A stretch of 64,000 nt of DNA from Synanceia verrucosa (Eukaryota > Chordata > Actinopteri > Perciformes > Synanceiidae). Of the stretch, positions 22,663 through 35,090 are shown one piece after another; within the stretch, counting starts at the first letter, position 1, and the number at the start of each line of letters is the position of its first letter. The notes beneath the pieces were generated by a model, which was given only the letters and a program-made list of their open reading frames with translations, searched no databases and was not told where the DNA came from. Both the position numbers and the translations under genes were made by a program. The stretch spans positions 12,487,001 through 12,551,000 of the forward strand of contig CM056552.1 of the NCBI GenBank assembly GCA_029721515.1, in the 5' to 3' direction.

Positions 22663-23544
22663 CAAACAAACCAGTGAGTGGTGTCACAGTGCTCGTGGTC
22701 CTACTGAGCATTTAAATCGCTATTTACAAATATAAGTTTCAAGACTGTCCTGAAGTAGCTCAATTACTCAAAGGGAAATCACTAATTTGAAGGACTATTT
22801 TCAGTGGCAGATTAATCCTTATGAACAGCTCTAGTCAGCAGCACAGTGGAAAATACTGCAGTTTGTTCATGGTGATGAAGGAGCGACAGTGAGGTTCACT
22901 GATGTGCTTTTAATAGGTTTTCTCATAGTGGACAGAGGAAGAAATAGTGGATGATCTCGTCGCTACTTAAATCTTTTAATGGCATTTGTTGACAGTAACA
23001 TACTATGTATACTTTATAGTCAGAAGGTTAGCGTGAGGGTTGAGGATGTAGTTGTAATGGCTGAAAGTAAGAACAAACATGAGAGTGTGTGTGCATATGA
23101 ACATACATACTGCATGTTGAGTGCTGCATGTTCTCTTTGCCTCTCAGAAACAGCAGATTTGGTCAAATATGTATGGCCATAAGAGTAAAACCTTATATGA
23201 GTTATACATTATTCACTCAGTGACATCCGTTTCTCACAGAAGCCCAGGAGAGTTTAAAGATGTTGGTCCTCCTCCCTTCACATGATGGCGGCTTTTCTTC
23301 ACTGTAAGGAAACACAAACCTAATTTTATTTCCCTCTACCTTCTGTGCAAAATCCAGAAGAACCTGATCTCTTGGAAAGGCGTATAAATAGCATAATCTT
23401 TTAAGGATATTTCTGTGTCATGACAAAACATGAATTTTTGTTGACCTTGTAAAACAGTTTACAGCCGCAGTCAGGATTACTCATGTCCTAACTGGATGCA
23501 GCATGAAGGCACATTAGGTGACAAAATTCAGTTTTTTTTTATTG
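22663..23544. other. Intergenic, nothing recognised
   Basis: No gene or repeat identified. Confidence 0.5.
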
Positions 23545-23650
23545 GAGAGTTAAGTCAAGGTTTATTTCTAAAGCACTTTTATAACAACCTTGGTTGACCA
23601 AAGTGTTGTACACGGGTACAATATAATCATGTATAAACACTTAAAAATAA
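23545..23650 (-). mobile_element. LINE2-type 3' tail fragment
   Basis: AAGGTTTATTTCTAAAGCAC, then TTTTATAACAACC and GACCAAAGTGTTGTACA. On the minus strand this is the end of many fish L2-type LINEs and their SINEs. Only the tail is left. Confidence 0.45.
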
Positions 23651-24493
23651 AAACAGTAATTGAATAAAATGAACACAGTTTTAAAAGACAAAGAACGTGC
23701 AATGTGATGCAGCTGAATATTTGTGAATCACTCTGTTTCTATTTTTTTGTGTTGGATGAGGAAAGACTGATGAGTTTAGTTGAAATGAGAAGCTCTGTAT
23801 GATTCCTCCTCTATTCACCTACAAACCCTGCTGCTAGAAGAAAATGTATTGCTGTGAGGGATGCTTGTTTTATTCAAGTGGAGATGTAACGTGAGATTTC
23901 TGTTTAAAAAGTGTAAATGTACCATTCAGCTAATAATGCTGATAACTACGTGGTTTGTTAAATAGGCAGAGAGTGTCCCACACTATGAGGTGTGACATGT
24001 TGGATGCTCACACGGTCTTAGGCAACAAGAAAAAAACCTCATAAACCTAAACATCAACTAAATACATACACAAAAAAGAAACAACATGGTGTGAAATGAC
24101 TAAAAAAACAAATTGCTAAAGATTGCTAAATTACTCACAAATTTCCACGTCATTGAGTGAGATTGGTCGTAAGAGAAAAATGTTCCTTGTATTCCACAAC
24201 ATTAATCTGACAGCTGCAGTAGCTGGTTACTTTGAACATAAACATATTACATACAAAACATATGACCATCCTATAAAATATGCAGCATCTCCATAAGCTA
24301 CCCTTCCAAACAACAATGTAATGTTTAGATGAAAGATGGAAAGCTCCAGAACAGCTGAATGAGTTTCCACTTCTTACCTCACGTACAGAATGATGGTACT
24401 TTATGTTTTGCGCTGCATGTTGGATGTTAATGTCCTCACTCCTGGGATCTAAAACATTAAATGGTCCTTATAAAGATATATATACAAGAACAA

Positions 24494-24495
<2 letters not shown>
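23651..24495. other. Intergenic, nothing recognised
   Basis: No gene or repeat identified. Confidence 0.5.

Positions 24496-24533
<38 letters not shown>
24496..24533. repeat. (AC)n microsatellite
   Basis: About 19 AC units. Confidence 0.95.
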
Positions 24534-24534
<1 letters not shown>

Positions 24535-24794
24535 GAGCCATAAGAAACACAATAAGATGGAGAAATTACTACAAAGCTCCTCCTCCCCCTCTTCTCCATC
24601 AGTTTGACCTCCTTTCCCCCATTTCCCACCAACATGCAGCTTGCTGGGTTTTACTGGTCTTACTGGACAGACCATAAACCCTGGATTTACAGCTTCCTCA
24701 CCCTTCCTCCCCTCTTGCTGTTTGTGTGAATGGCCGTCAGGAGCTGATGAATATTTACTGATTTAATTTTTAGTTTGTTATCTGCCAAACAATC

Positions 24795-25205
24795 CTTCCA
24801 TCTATTTCTCCACCCATTTATTCATCCAACCAGCAATCTACCCCATCCTTTCATTCATTCATTTATGAATCTGTCCATCAGTTCATCCATCCATATATTA
24901 TCCATTCACTTAACCATCCGTCATTGATCCATCCATCCAACAGTCACTGCAACCATCTGTCCACCTATTTATCCACTCCACCAATCCATTTATTCATTCA
25001 TTTATCAGTCCATCCATTTACTCATCTATCCTATCCATGCATTTGTCCAAACATTAATATACCCATTGCACCATCCCTGCATTTATCCATCCATCCACCC
25101 AACTAATTCACTCAGTTAACCATCTACCCATTTATCCCTCCAACCATCCATTTATCCATCCACATATCGCCCATTCACTTAACCAACCATTGATTATTCA
25201 TTCTC
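24795..25205. repeat. Degenerate (ATCC)n satellite tract
   Basis: About 400 bp of imperfect ATCC/ATTC/ACCC units on the + strand, far more diverged than the pure (ATCC)n tails at 36093 and 45811. This suggests an old array. Confidence 0.85.
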
Positions 25206-25954
25206 AGGTTCCAGCACAACACCCGCTGCTTCTCTTTGAGAGAAACACTCCAAACCCTCCAAACCAGCCCTCTTGTTGATGCATTAAGACCAATCACACT
25301 TTCAGAGCCAAAGATGGTGTTGGGAAAGACACCAAGTCTGAACTCAGTCACACAAACAGCAGCAGCTGATGGACACAATGTCCCTGAGCGTTTCTCTCCG
25401 GGGAGCTGTTTCCTCTCTACGCCATGAATCAATGTGGATTATAGGAGCTGAGCCATGACACATAACAGCCACATGCAGCACTGAACGCATGACCGTGTGC
25501 TCTAACAAGGGACTGTGTGTGTGTTTGTGGGAGGGTGGTGGAATAAAAGTGACTGCAGCATTTTGCCAAAGCCAGATGCTGCAATGGACACATAAATAAG
25601 TACTGCACCAGTCACAGAGAGGAGAACCCTCACAGCCTGTAGCACACAGTCAAATGAAGCCGTGACGGGATGTGGGCTTGTTTGGATGGAGATCTAGTGG
25701 GTGAATATTGATCGACACCAGACCAGGGACCACCTAACCAATGAGAAAAACTCCTGGACCACCTGACTCCCCAAACATCCCCAAAACAACAGGCCGACTT
25801 CAACAGTATAAATTACAGCTTAATTATGTGACAATTTTCCATCTTTTGCCTCTCAATGTGAACGGTGCTGCTTCTTCTGAGAAATAAAATTGGCATTTGA
25901 TGCAATCACTGTGATTATCAGTTCTCTTCAGCACATGATTTGTTCATTCTGACT
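25206..25954. other. Intergenic, no gene called
   Basis: The stretch 25230-25432 is open on both strands and less AT-rich than its neighbours, but I recognise no protein in it. Confidence 0.45.
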
Positions 25955-26075
25955 TTTGAGGGTCCTGGTTTGATATTGATTTCTGGGACTGGATGCCGGT
26001 GATGCTCACTGAACTCGTCACTGCCGCTGAACTGCTCGCATCAAGTCGTTGCTCCTTACCTGTTGCGTCAGAAGT
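25955..26075 (-). repeat. Dispersed repeat family C, copy 1
   Basis: On the minus strand: ACTTCTGACGCAACAG, GGAGCAACGACTTGATGCGA, GTCCCAG, CTCAAAAG. The same order and nearly the same sequence are at 50450-50565 on the plus strand. Function and class are unknown. Confidence 0.7.
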
Positions 26076-26551
26076 TATTATTTTTAATTGACCCTGTCTG
26101 AGGACACAGATCCGTCTCGACAGTTTGACCATCAGTTTGTCTGATACCAGTGCAGTTCAATAAGTTTTGTCATCGAACGGTTGGCTACATTACACACATT
26201 CATTACACAGTTCAAATACTTATGATTGAATTTGCTTTGACAAATTGATTTAATAGCAACAACTGACTGCAGTTAAAAGGTTTGAAAGAAAACTTCAAAC
26301 TCTCCTTACAGAAACAAATTACAGACTCCTAACCTGTGTGTCCAAAATGAAAAACATGAAAAACAAAAGCTGCTACTCCTGGAGACTGTGAACTTGACAT
26401 TTAAATTAAATACAGCAATAAAAACAGAATTAAAGCACAGATTCAATGACACAGTTTCCACACTTTCATTGTTTAGTTTTTCCTGGTAATAAATCTCTCT
26501 GAACAGTGTTTTTGTCCTGCCAAAATCCTAAGGAAAGCAGAGCTGATGAAT

Positions 26552-26591
<40 letters not shown>

Positions 26592-27056
26592 GGAGAGAGA
26601 GAGAGAGAGAGAAAGAGTTATTCGGCTTTCAGATATTACTGTTTGCCCAGAGCAATAAGCTTATCAAGCAGGAGTGGGTGCTCTATGGATTTCTCTTTGC
26701 TCTGGGTTTTATACGTAGCGACCTCACTGGTAAAACAAAGCAACAGAAAACTCAAACTTCATGATTCATACATCACTTTTCTCAATTCATTTTAGGAGTT
26801 TGAGCATACCGTAGTAGCACATTTCTGTCCTGCTAAAAGTACCTCTTCAACATGGTTTATCTGGTGTTTCTTCTGGCATATTTAGCAGTAGTACGTAAAC
26901 AAGATTAGTTGTCATTTCTATGCAAATGTAGTCATAGTTTTTACAAGAGCAAAGCATGTAAAGACAGTTTTTTCTCCTAAAAAGAACCTAGAAATTAACG
27001 TAAACATCAAAGGTGATGCAAAAATGTTATGAAATGAATTGAATTAATTTATGATG
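26076..27056. other. Intergenic with microsatellites
   Basis: (TA)n at 26555-26590 followed by (GA)n at 26592-26612. No gene seen. Confidence 0.55.
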
Positions 27057-27251
27057 AACTCTTTGAGTGCCATTGACGTATTTTAACGTCAAAGTAGTTT
27101 TTTGGCAGCGGGTCACCCATCGCGGTCTTCTGCAGCCTGTGAGTAATGTTGGGGCTTCTGGGAGATGTAGTCGAAGCATAAAGCGATGGTATACACCACA
27201 GAGATCAAAGCAGGAAGTGAAGAAATGAATGGCTGGCTTTCAATGAGTTAA
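27057..27251. mobile_element. Small MITE-like element with decayed inverted ends
   Basis: The left end ACTCTTTGAGTGCCA pairs with the reverse complement of the right end (ACTCATTGAAAGCCA), 12 of 15 matching. The interior has no reading frame. No clear target duplication was found. A fragment with GCTTAGCTTAG and GCTTAGCATACAGAG follows at 27340-27375, related to 11190-11210. Confidence 0.45.
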
Positions 27252-27459
27252 TAATCAATCAATACTGCCATACTTGCCCATATACAGTACTGTCAGTGTT
27301 CCCAGTGTGAGATGGATATCGATCTGGAGTCAGGACTTGGTTAGCTTAGCTTAGTTTAGCTTAGCATACAGAGAAACAGCAACCAGCTCATTTTTGAGAC
27401 TACACCTACTAACACCTCTAAAGCTCACTAATTAACATGTTGTAAGGCTGGAGGAGTCA

Positions 27460-28031
27460 TTAAAAGAAAGTGTGAGGAAAGTAATCAGGGTGATGCTTTT
27501 CCTCATGAACAAATAAAGGTATTGCATGTACTTGAGAGAAAGCAGGTGATGAAGATAAGGAGAGGAGGAGAGGGAAATGAGTCAATACTCAACATGTATA
27601 GCAATTTACCAAATGCTTCTCTTGTCACCAGGGTATGAAAATATGATTTAAGCATTCAGTTGATGTTTATCCAGTCCACCCATTTTCCATAAATGTTTTC
27701 TCAGGAAGCTTCGGGTTTAGATCCTGCAGGTGTGATGGATTACAGAGGAAACCAATCTCTCTCAGGATCTTTCAGTTATGTGTAAACATGCACATGTACT
27801 CACTGAGTACATCCACATAGAGGTAGTGGAAACCCTGGGAAAACCCTGACCTGATCCATCTAAGAGCAAAGTCAGCACTTTTCAATTCCACTCTTTGACT
27901 CTCTGACCTGAAAACAGCTGCGTTCTCACAAACAGACATGAAAAAGGATTTAATATTGTTGGTTAGCAACCAAGTTCGCCTTTCTTGAGTTCCACGTGCC
28001 ATTTCTACGACATGTACTGACTGCACCATCA
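27460..28031. other. Intergenic, nothing recognised
   Basis: No gene or repeat identified. Confidence 0.5.
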
Positions 28032-28039
28032 TCAGCCAC

Positions 28040-28545
28040 CAGTGTTGTGCTATTTACTGAAAAATAGTAACTAGTTACAGTTACTACTTACTTCATTCAA
28101 AAAGTAACTCAATCCTTACACCAAAAAGTAATGCATTACTGTTAAAAGTAACATTTTAGTAACTCTATTTATGCCCTTATAGCTTCTTTTTGGTGCTGAA
28201 TCTAAAATAATCCACTGTTGATCAACAGTTTTTATTCATTTGCATTCACATCACGAAACTCTGCTCAACATTGTGGTCGACACAAACACAAACCTGACTC
28301 GAGGCATGGAGCTTCTGTAAGGGGACCAGCTTTCTGAAATGAAATCCAGGGACATTTCTAGCTCGGAGATAACAGTTACGGTAACAACTGGCTACAGTAG
28401 TAACTGTTGTTCTATTCTGTTCACAAAATGCTCCCTCACACTTTCTGCTTCCTACCTGGTTACCATAATAACTGTTGTTCTAGTCATAAAACACTGAAAT
28501 CTGGAACAGTATTAGTTAATAGTAAGACATTCCTGCCCAACGCTG
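28040..28545. mobile_element. hAT-type non-autonomous element with perfect 8-bp target-site duplication
   Basis: Flanked by perfect 8-bp copies of TCAGCCAC at 28032-28039 and 28546-28553, the duplication length of hAT transposons. The ends are CAGTGTTGTGC and, in reverse complement, CAGCGTTGGGC. The interior includes AGTAACTAGTTACAGTTAC, common in fish hAT-derived repeats. The 506 bp hold no transposase. Confidence 0.85.
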
Positions 28546-28553
28546 TCAGCCAC

Positions 28554-29879
28554 ACAGGAACATGACCCGTGCAGCTCACATCATAACAGTGTGATGCATT
28601 TTCCATTCAACAATGTCAACAAGTGGAGACTCTAAATGCTGTTTGTCAGTGTGTTTGTTTTCTAGCCCCAGTGTGCGTCTGATGACATTTCTCAGAAACC
28701 CATCTATAAAATGGACCATGAAATTCCATAATCTCCCTGGAGATTGGTATAGGAATAACCAGTGGTGGAAAAACACTAGATTTACTCAAGTACTCTGCTT
28801 AAATATACCTTTAATGGCGATAAAGCAACGATTCTCAACGACTATCTCCACTTCTTTCAGTCTGTGGTTTTAATGCACGTTTTGTTTTTAAGGCTAAACC
28901 AGGATGTTAATTTGCCCTTTATCAAATGTATGTGTTATCAAGCAGGCTGATCTTGTCTCCACAATATATATATATATATATTTATATATACACATAGTAC
29001 ATATATACACACACACGCACACACACACGGGTGTGAAAGGAGCAACAAAGTCCTCTCCTCATGTCGATATGAATTTGTCATGAGAAGAGTGATGGAAAGA
29101 GAGAAATGGAAGCAGAGCGAGGTGACATGAGGGGGAGGAATGGATGAAATGTGTCCTGCTACTGGAAGAGTTATGGCTGCCAGTCAGCATTTCATCGCAG
29201 GCTGCAGTCAATAAGCTCAGAGGGGAAGAACCATATTAACACACACACGCTGTACATTTCCCAGAAATTAATAATAAAGGCTTCTGTGGGTGCTGAATCC
29301 TTCTCTCTGCTCTCTGTTTTTAGGCAACACTTTAGAAACCCTTTCATGCATCAGATTGTGGAAACGTTTCTGCAGAATTACGCTTTGTTTGCATTATTGC
29401 TCCCCTGCGGTTCCTGACAGTACCAATATCATCACGGCTACTGAAGCGTTACCAATTTAGCCGGTGACCTTGCATCTGTTCCACAACACTCCTCCCCTGG
29501 TGGCTGTAAAGAAGAAGCCCATTCGTCTCACTGTGGTCAAATTAGACATGAAGATAATGACTTCTTCTTCACTTAATGTCCTCAGATGTGAAGCTCTGTT
29601 TCTTGTCTGCGTCATCGCTGAAGTATCTCTCCACATATAGGCCAAGTAAATCACGCCTAAATTAAATACATCTTAAATATGATTCTTCAGTGGCAAGTCA
29701 TCATTAGGAAGTCAGAACTGTTGAACAACGACACCATCAGCGTTTAGATTAAGCCTCACTATGCAGTTTTTTGGGTCGCGGTGGATGAAGACTGGATTTG
29801 CCAGAAGGGGACAGCGTTTGTGTCCTGTCTACCTATGAAAGAAAGGAAAATAAGAGACTGAATGTGGACCTACTCATCC
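28554..29879. other. Intergenic with (TA)n/(CA)n tract
   Basis: A mixed TA and CA microsatellite lies at 28963-29030. No gene seen. Confidence 0.5.
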
Positions 29880-30265
29880 ATTGTTTGGAGGAATGATGTT
29901 TTAAAGCCTTAACATTTTGGCTGTCGCCATCTTGTTTATTTACAACCTGAAGTGGCACAAGATGGTGGAGCTTTGTACGACTGAACACTGGGTAAGACAT
30001 TTTTAGGAGAGCAAAAAGGTTAGAATTAACTTTGATGAAAGGGTTGAAATTGTAAAACACAGACTTGACACCACTGTGGTAACGACCTGTCAATCACAAG
30101 GTAGCGCTGTCCTAAATCATTCCCCTAGTTTATGGTCTGTTTGACCCTAATTGGAACCATAATTTACTAAATGAACATCATGCTCTGTTGAAGAAGACTT
30201 GAAACTAATGACCGGGACTCATATTTGTAATGTTTACTGAGGTTTGAGGCACTTCTTTTTTTTGG
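29880..30265 (-). repeat. Dispersed repeat family A, copy 3
   Basis: On the minus strand carries GTAAACATTACAAATATGAG, GAGCATGATGTTCATTTAGT, GGTCAAACAGACCATAAAC and TGTGATTGACAGGTCGTTAC, in the same order as the copies at 18405 and 33530. The far end has GCCATCTTGT as in other copies. Confidence 0.75.
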
Positions 30266-31795
30266 AAACTTCTCTTGGTTGAGGTAAAAAAAAAAGTTAT
30301 AGTTTCAATTAAACATGAGTGCAGTGAAAATACAATGTGTAAATGAATCATGTAGCACATGGAGCATGTGACTTGAGCTTCAAATAAACAAAAGTATAGT
30401 TCCAGTGGAAAACATCACATGTGTGGAGCGATGAGGAGATGTTAACCTTCCACAAACAAACACGTGAAACAATAAATAACATTTCCATCTTGTTTTCTGC
30501 ATCATTTGAGGCAACAGCATGATGATAGCTGATAAAAAAACTAAGTAAGACACCAGGTTTGAGATGATTTTCAACCATCTGTCCAGCCCTGTGGATAAAA
30601 CATAACAATGCCTTCAGACATAGGAAGTTCCTTTAAATTGATTATCACTGCGGGATAACAGTGAGTACAATCTATTATCTTAACACGAAAAGATGAAGTT
30701 TCTCAGATTACAGGCTGAAATAACAGATAACAGCTGCTGACTCGGTTATTCTGAGGTAAAGTGGCATTTGTCATGAGTGAGTCAGCCATCTTGAGGTTTG
30801 CACACTTCATGCATCTGGTTTCCTCTGTTTTTTTTTTCTCTGCATTTTGTCTCGAGCTCTGTCACAGGAAAACATTCATCGCTGGTCATCTATTATAGAG
30901 CAACCACTGCATTTAATTATAAATGACTGCATCCTTTGAGAGCACTAATGAATCGCCTCTCACACAGCTTATTATTCCCATTGGCGAACTTCGTTTTTTC
31001 TGTCAGTCAAACCAACCCGCCCATCCAGAGAGAGACAGTTAAATACTGAGATCATACGGATATATACATTTATACATATTTATTCAGAATTGTTTACAAT
31101 ACGTAATAAAGTTAAGTGAAATTATGATGTATTGTGTTTAAGGGTGATGAGATAAAGGTCCTTGTTCCTGGCTACAGGAAACAAAGAGCTTTAAATCTGA
31201 GGAAAACATTGTTTGCATTTTCAGCTTCACATTCTAGGACTTACTGTCACTGTTTTAATAGTGGAAAACTTAAAGTAAGACTGTTGTTAATGTCATAATT
31301 TTTCCACCGGGCATAATTAAGACTGTGTCAAATATGCTAACCTCCCCCCCAAAAAAAGAACTTTTATATAAACGACAACAGCTTCATATTATTTATTCCA
31401 CCATTATACGATTGCATGATAATTAGTGATCCATTAATGTGTTCATCACTTTAATGCTGCAGCTGGGTAAGGTGGAGCTGGTGTGAAAAATTGAATGTAA
31501 AAATTTAAACTTTCACAGAGAGAGGCATGCAGAATAAATATGTCTGGAAGGCCACTTCTGTCTTTTCTGTGCTGTTTCACAGCTTTTCGTCTCCTCACCC
31601 CCTCAGCTCCCTTGATCTCCCTTTAGTCTCTCCTTCCTTCATCCAGAGAGAATCATTAAAGCTCAGATATGATAGTTGGGCAACATCAGAGGGAAACTGT
31701 AGCCCCACGTCCTGCTGCTTCACCTCCTCTTTTCAACTCTCCCTCTGTCTCTTTTCTAATCTCATTAACATTTGACATTTACATTCCCACTTCAG
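30266..31795. other. Intergenic, nothing recognised
   Basis: AT-rich sequence. No gene or repeat identified. Confidence 0.5.
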
Positions 31796-31849
31796 GCTCC
31801 ATCGCCGAGCAGCTCGCCGCACCAACCCGCCTCATGTTGGGGCGCGCAG
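31796..31849 (+). other. Candidate short exon, unidentified
   Basis: 54 bp, clearly GC- and CpG-rich in AT-rich surroundings. It is preceded by a plausible acceptor (CATTCCCACTTCAG) and followed by GTCGAC, a weak donor. One frame reads SIAEQLAAPTRLMLGRA and stays open to a stop at 31908, so it could also be a terminal exon of 113 bp. I recognise no protein family. Chance is a real alternative. Confidence 0.25.
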
Positions 31850-32044
31850 GTCGACGAATCCAAAGGAAAAGCTTGGAAAAAAATTCTGAAACTGACGTTA
31901 ATAGCTGAATTCATTTTCTTTCAGATTTGATGCTGATGTTTTGTTCTTTTTACTGGGCCTGTGGAGAGTAGAATATATTTTACACTAAAGGCCCATATAA
32001 GGCCCAAACGTACTCCGTGAAACAGGAGTTTCAAAAATTTTACA

Positions 32045-32935
32045 ACTGTGCAGACTCCGCTCTGCACTGTTATCACACAAAACACTGCTCGGCACTTTTC
32101 ACATCAACCTGCTTTAAATGTGACATCGATCTTCAGATTCACAGAAATTTCACAGGAAGCTACTAGCGGCAGAGTGCTCCACTGTGGAAGCTTTGAGCTG
32201 AACGGACATCCAGATTCTGCTCTGTTCAGTCTGCTGGAGTCTGTGAACACCTTTATAATGCAGACACTGGAGACTATGACTGTGCAATATGTCCAAAATG
32301 TCAAATCCTATAACCTCTTCAATACAAGCCACACCTACGACCAGCTTACACCCACAGAGAAGCTAACATTAGCATCGGCTAATACACGCTACAAAAGTAG
32401 CTAAGCTAGCAAACATTACATATTTAATGAAAATAAGAACTCCTTCTGAAACTAAACAAATACTTACCTGTCCAACAGAACAAAAGCAACTTCTGCATCA
32501 CTTTTCAGTCCCTTCAGATGTCTCAGTGTCTCCACTGATGTTGACTCTGGTTTGTCCTCTTAGCTTTATCCATAGTTTTGTCTTTCAGTCTTTTCTGCCT
32601 CCCTCTTTCTTCTCTTTGTCTGTTTAGCAGGGTGAGTCGTCAGAAGTAACACTGGAAGTGATATTTTTGGCTGTATTTTCTCTGCCATTGTTCCCTACAG
32701 AACAGATTCTCCTGCTAACTCTGTCTTTCTGCAGAGGAGTGTGCTGGATATTTCCAGCAACAGTGGGAAGGAGGGAGGGACCGAGGGGGACATGAACAGG
32801 ACGAGACATGAAGGCCTATGATTGGTTCGTTCCATTCGGACTGGATGGTCAGAGTTTTTACAGTCCTGCGGTTTCCACAGAGGTCTGATTCTTTTCCTTC
32901 CTTCCTGTAGACGACCACTCTACCCACTGTGCATT
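32045..32935 (+). repeat. Dispersed repeat family B, copy 1
   Basis: The second half shares TTCAGTCTTTTCTGCCTCCC, GTTTAGCAGGGTGAG, GAGTGTGCTGGATATTTCC, GTTTTTACAGTCCTGC and AGGTCTGATTCTTTTCC, in order, with the reverse complement of 42549-43064 and, in part, with 34930-35090. The first half (GAAGCTAACATTAGC and nearby) may be part of the same element. The 118-codon open frame at 32048-32404 lies here and is treated as repeat sequence. Confidence 0.7.
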
Positions 32936-33253
32936 AATGTGTCCTCACTGGGCAGTTCAACTGGGACGCTCCAGTATTAAACTTTAGCTAAGGGGAGCAA
33001 CAGTGAGGCCAATAAATGAAAACAGATATGTATTAAAAGCTGCTTTGTGAGACGTGATGCAACCAAATCAGTCAATAAAAAAATTAGACCAAGGAGCTCC
33101 CTCACCGCCTCACTTCTTTTTTGTCGTTTGCGTTGCCTTCCAGTTTCTCTTCTTCCTCATTCTCATTCTGCTTCCTGCTCCATCCTGTCAGCTCTCCCTC
33201 TCTTTCTGTAATTGTTTTTCTATGCCTCTCGCCCTCCTCTTCCTCTCTGACAG
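32936..33253. other. Intergenic or intronic, with long pyrimidine tract
   Basis: 33122-33250 is strongly pyrimidine-rich and ends CTCTCTGACAG, a good splice acceptor for the candidate exon that follows. Open frames through it are low-complexity Ser/Phe/Leu. Confidence 0.5.
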
Positions 33254-33355
33254 GTAATCAATGCCATGGGGGAAGAGGCTTCGGCTGCATGGATTTCCAA
33301 TCAGACTGTCGACCCAGTGGTGAATGGGGAACCAGAGCGTGCCACAGCATACTAA
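33254..33355 (+). other. Candidate terminal exon, unidentified
   Basis: Follows a 130-bp pyrimidine tract ending in CAG. One frame gives 33 codons (MGEEASAAWISNQTVDPVVN is part of it, then GEPERATAY) and then TAA. A second frame is also open through the segment and reads NQCHGGRGFGCMDFQSDC, running on to 33489, so the true frame is not settled. No protein family is recognised. Repeat family A begins about 175 bp downstream. Confidence 0.3.
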
Positions 33356-33529
33356 GTGGGCCGCTCTGTGTGTTCAGACCTCTGACAGCACATCCAGTGT
33401 GTCCCAGCATGATGTTTAATGTGTTCTTTCATTTTAAAAACAAACATGTTGTCGTATTTCTGTACAGTTCTATTGTGATTAATATTTAAGACAATAGACA
33501 CAAAGATAGAAGTGAAGTCAACACTATAG

Positions 33530-33990
33530 CTTGACTGCATTCTCTCTATCAGCCAGCAGGGGGCGACTCCTCTGGTTGTAATGAAGTCTGTGAGAAAATG
33601 ATCCTACTTCTTTATTTTCTCATTAAATATTGTAAACATGAGTTTATTGTCTCAAGTCCTCTTTAATACAGCATGATGTTCATTCAGTAAGTTATGGTCC
33701 CATTTAGAGTCAAACAGACCATAAAGCAGGTCCTACAGCAGTAGGACATGGCTACCTTGTGATTGACAGGTCTAGGAGTTTTCTCTTTCATCTTATTCAG
33801 TGTCTCTCCTGATTCCATAAAACCAAGATGGTGATGGACAAAATGCTACATCTGAGGCAGCAGACTTGGATTAAAATGGGAATATTTGTTTTGATCTATT
33901 TTAAAAAAAAAATAAAGTAGAGCACAAACCATTTGGTGACACCAAAGTGACTACATCCACTTTGTCTACACAGTCTATGGTCTGGTAAAG
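33530..33990 (+). repeat. Dispersed repeat family A, copy 2
   Basis: GGGGGCGACTCCTCTGGTTG, ATTGTAAACATGAGTTTA, AGCATGATGTTCATTCAGTA, AGTCAAACAGACCATAAAGC, TGTGATTGACAGGTC, AAACCAAGATGG and CACAGTCTATGGTCTGG follow the order of the copies at 18405 and 29880. Confidence 0.75.
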
Positions 33991-34929
33991 GCTGCAGTGT
34001 TTATTTGAGAAGCAATAGTAAAGTGTTGACTGGTCAAATCCAGATGATCTACCTTTTGATAACTCATATGTGTCCTTTCATGTTTGAAAATTGTTAAAAA
34101 GACCAATGATTGAGACAGGCTGTGTCAGTTTCACCTGCTGGACATTTAAACAGACAGCTGCAGTCAATTTAGACTAATTAGTGAATGGAGTGAGGAGTGT
34201 GCTGCTGTAGCTACAGATTCCCTCCTTTATTTGTTATTTGGATATTCACAGTGCTTTTCTCTGCAGCTAAAAGTGAGTACCTGACATTTAGTCACAGAAT
34301 TACCAGCTTTTATCTGTTGTTGTGTTATTCCATTAGTAGATTCATTGATGTATAAGAAGCTGCTGTTAGGAAGTTAAACAGATCATATTTCTTATTATGT
34401 ATTTCTTTTTTTTATCGCATTACATATTTATTATTTCCTAGGTTATGTATTTATGATTTTTTTTTTATCTTATTACATATTTACTATTTAATATTTCTGG
34501 ATTTAATGCCAAAACTATTTGAGCATGGATGCCCCGTAACATAGCTCAACGGCACCTCAAGTTAGTAGCCTCTTTCTGACCATTTTACCCACATTTGGCC
34601 TGTGCTTATTTCAGGCCCGATGTGTAACAGTCACTGTGGCAATAATCTTCTAGTCTTCCATAGTGCTGTAGCAGCAGCAGAAGCTGCCATGAAGTTGCTC
34701 TGATCCTGACATTAGTTAGCTAATAGCTTGCTAACATACAGCAAGCTTGCTAGCTCACAAAATGCACATTTTATGTATATTATCAGTATGTTAGAGTCCC
34801 CACCAGAATGCAAAGTATACTGGATCTGTGCTATGGAAATATACAAAATGTATATGTATTAAAACCCCGTCTATTGGACGCTCTAATCATAGCGTCATTC
34901 TGTTGCTGCCAAAATATATATCACAACTT
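33991..34929. other. Intergenic, nothing recognised
   Basis: AT-rich sequence. GCTAGCTCACAAAATG and similar phrases near 34720-34760 may belong to repeat family B. Confidence 0.4.
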
Positions 34930-35090
34930 AAAAGTTGGTTCTTTCCATTCGGACTGAATGTCAGTTTATTGGTCAGAGTTTTTACAGTCCTGCAGCCACA
35001 GAGGTCTGATTCTTTTCCTTCCTTTTTCTGAACACATCATGTATTGACTGCTCTCAGGATGGAAGGACCATTTCACCTAGTATAACAGAA
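34930..35090 (+). repeat. Dispersed repeat family B, partial copy 2
   Basis: GGTTCTTTCCATTCGGACTG, AGTTTTTACAGTCCTGCAG, GAGGTCTGATTCTTTTCC and GGATGGAAGGACCATTTCAC match, in reverse complement, the left part of 42549-43064. Confidence 0.75.

Noticed and set aside
26546..26630. Tyr-Ile repeat peptide followed by Arg-Glu repeat
   Set aside because: Direct translation of (TA)n and (GA)n microsatellites.
32048..32404. 118-codon open frame as a gene
   Set aside because: It lies in or next to dispersed repeat family B, shows no domain and has no start context or splice support.
33121..33250. Ser/Phe/Leu-rich open frame
   Set aside because: It is the reading of a pyrimidine tract that better fits a splice-acceptor region.
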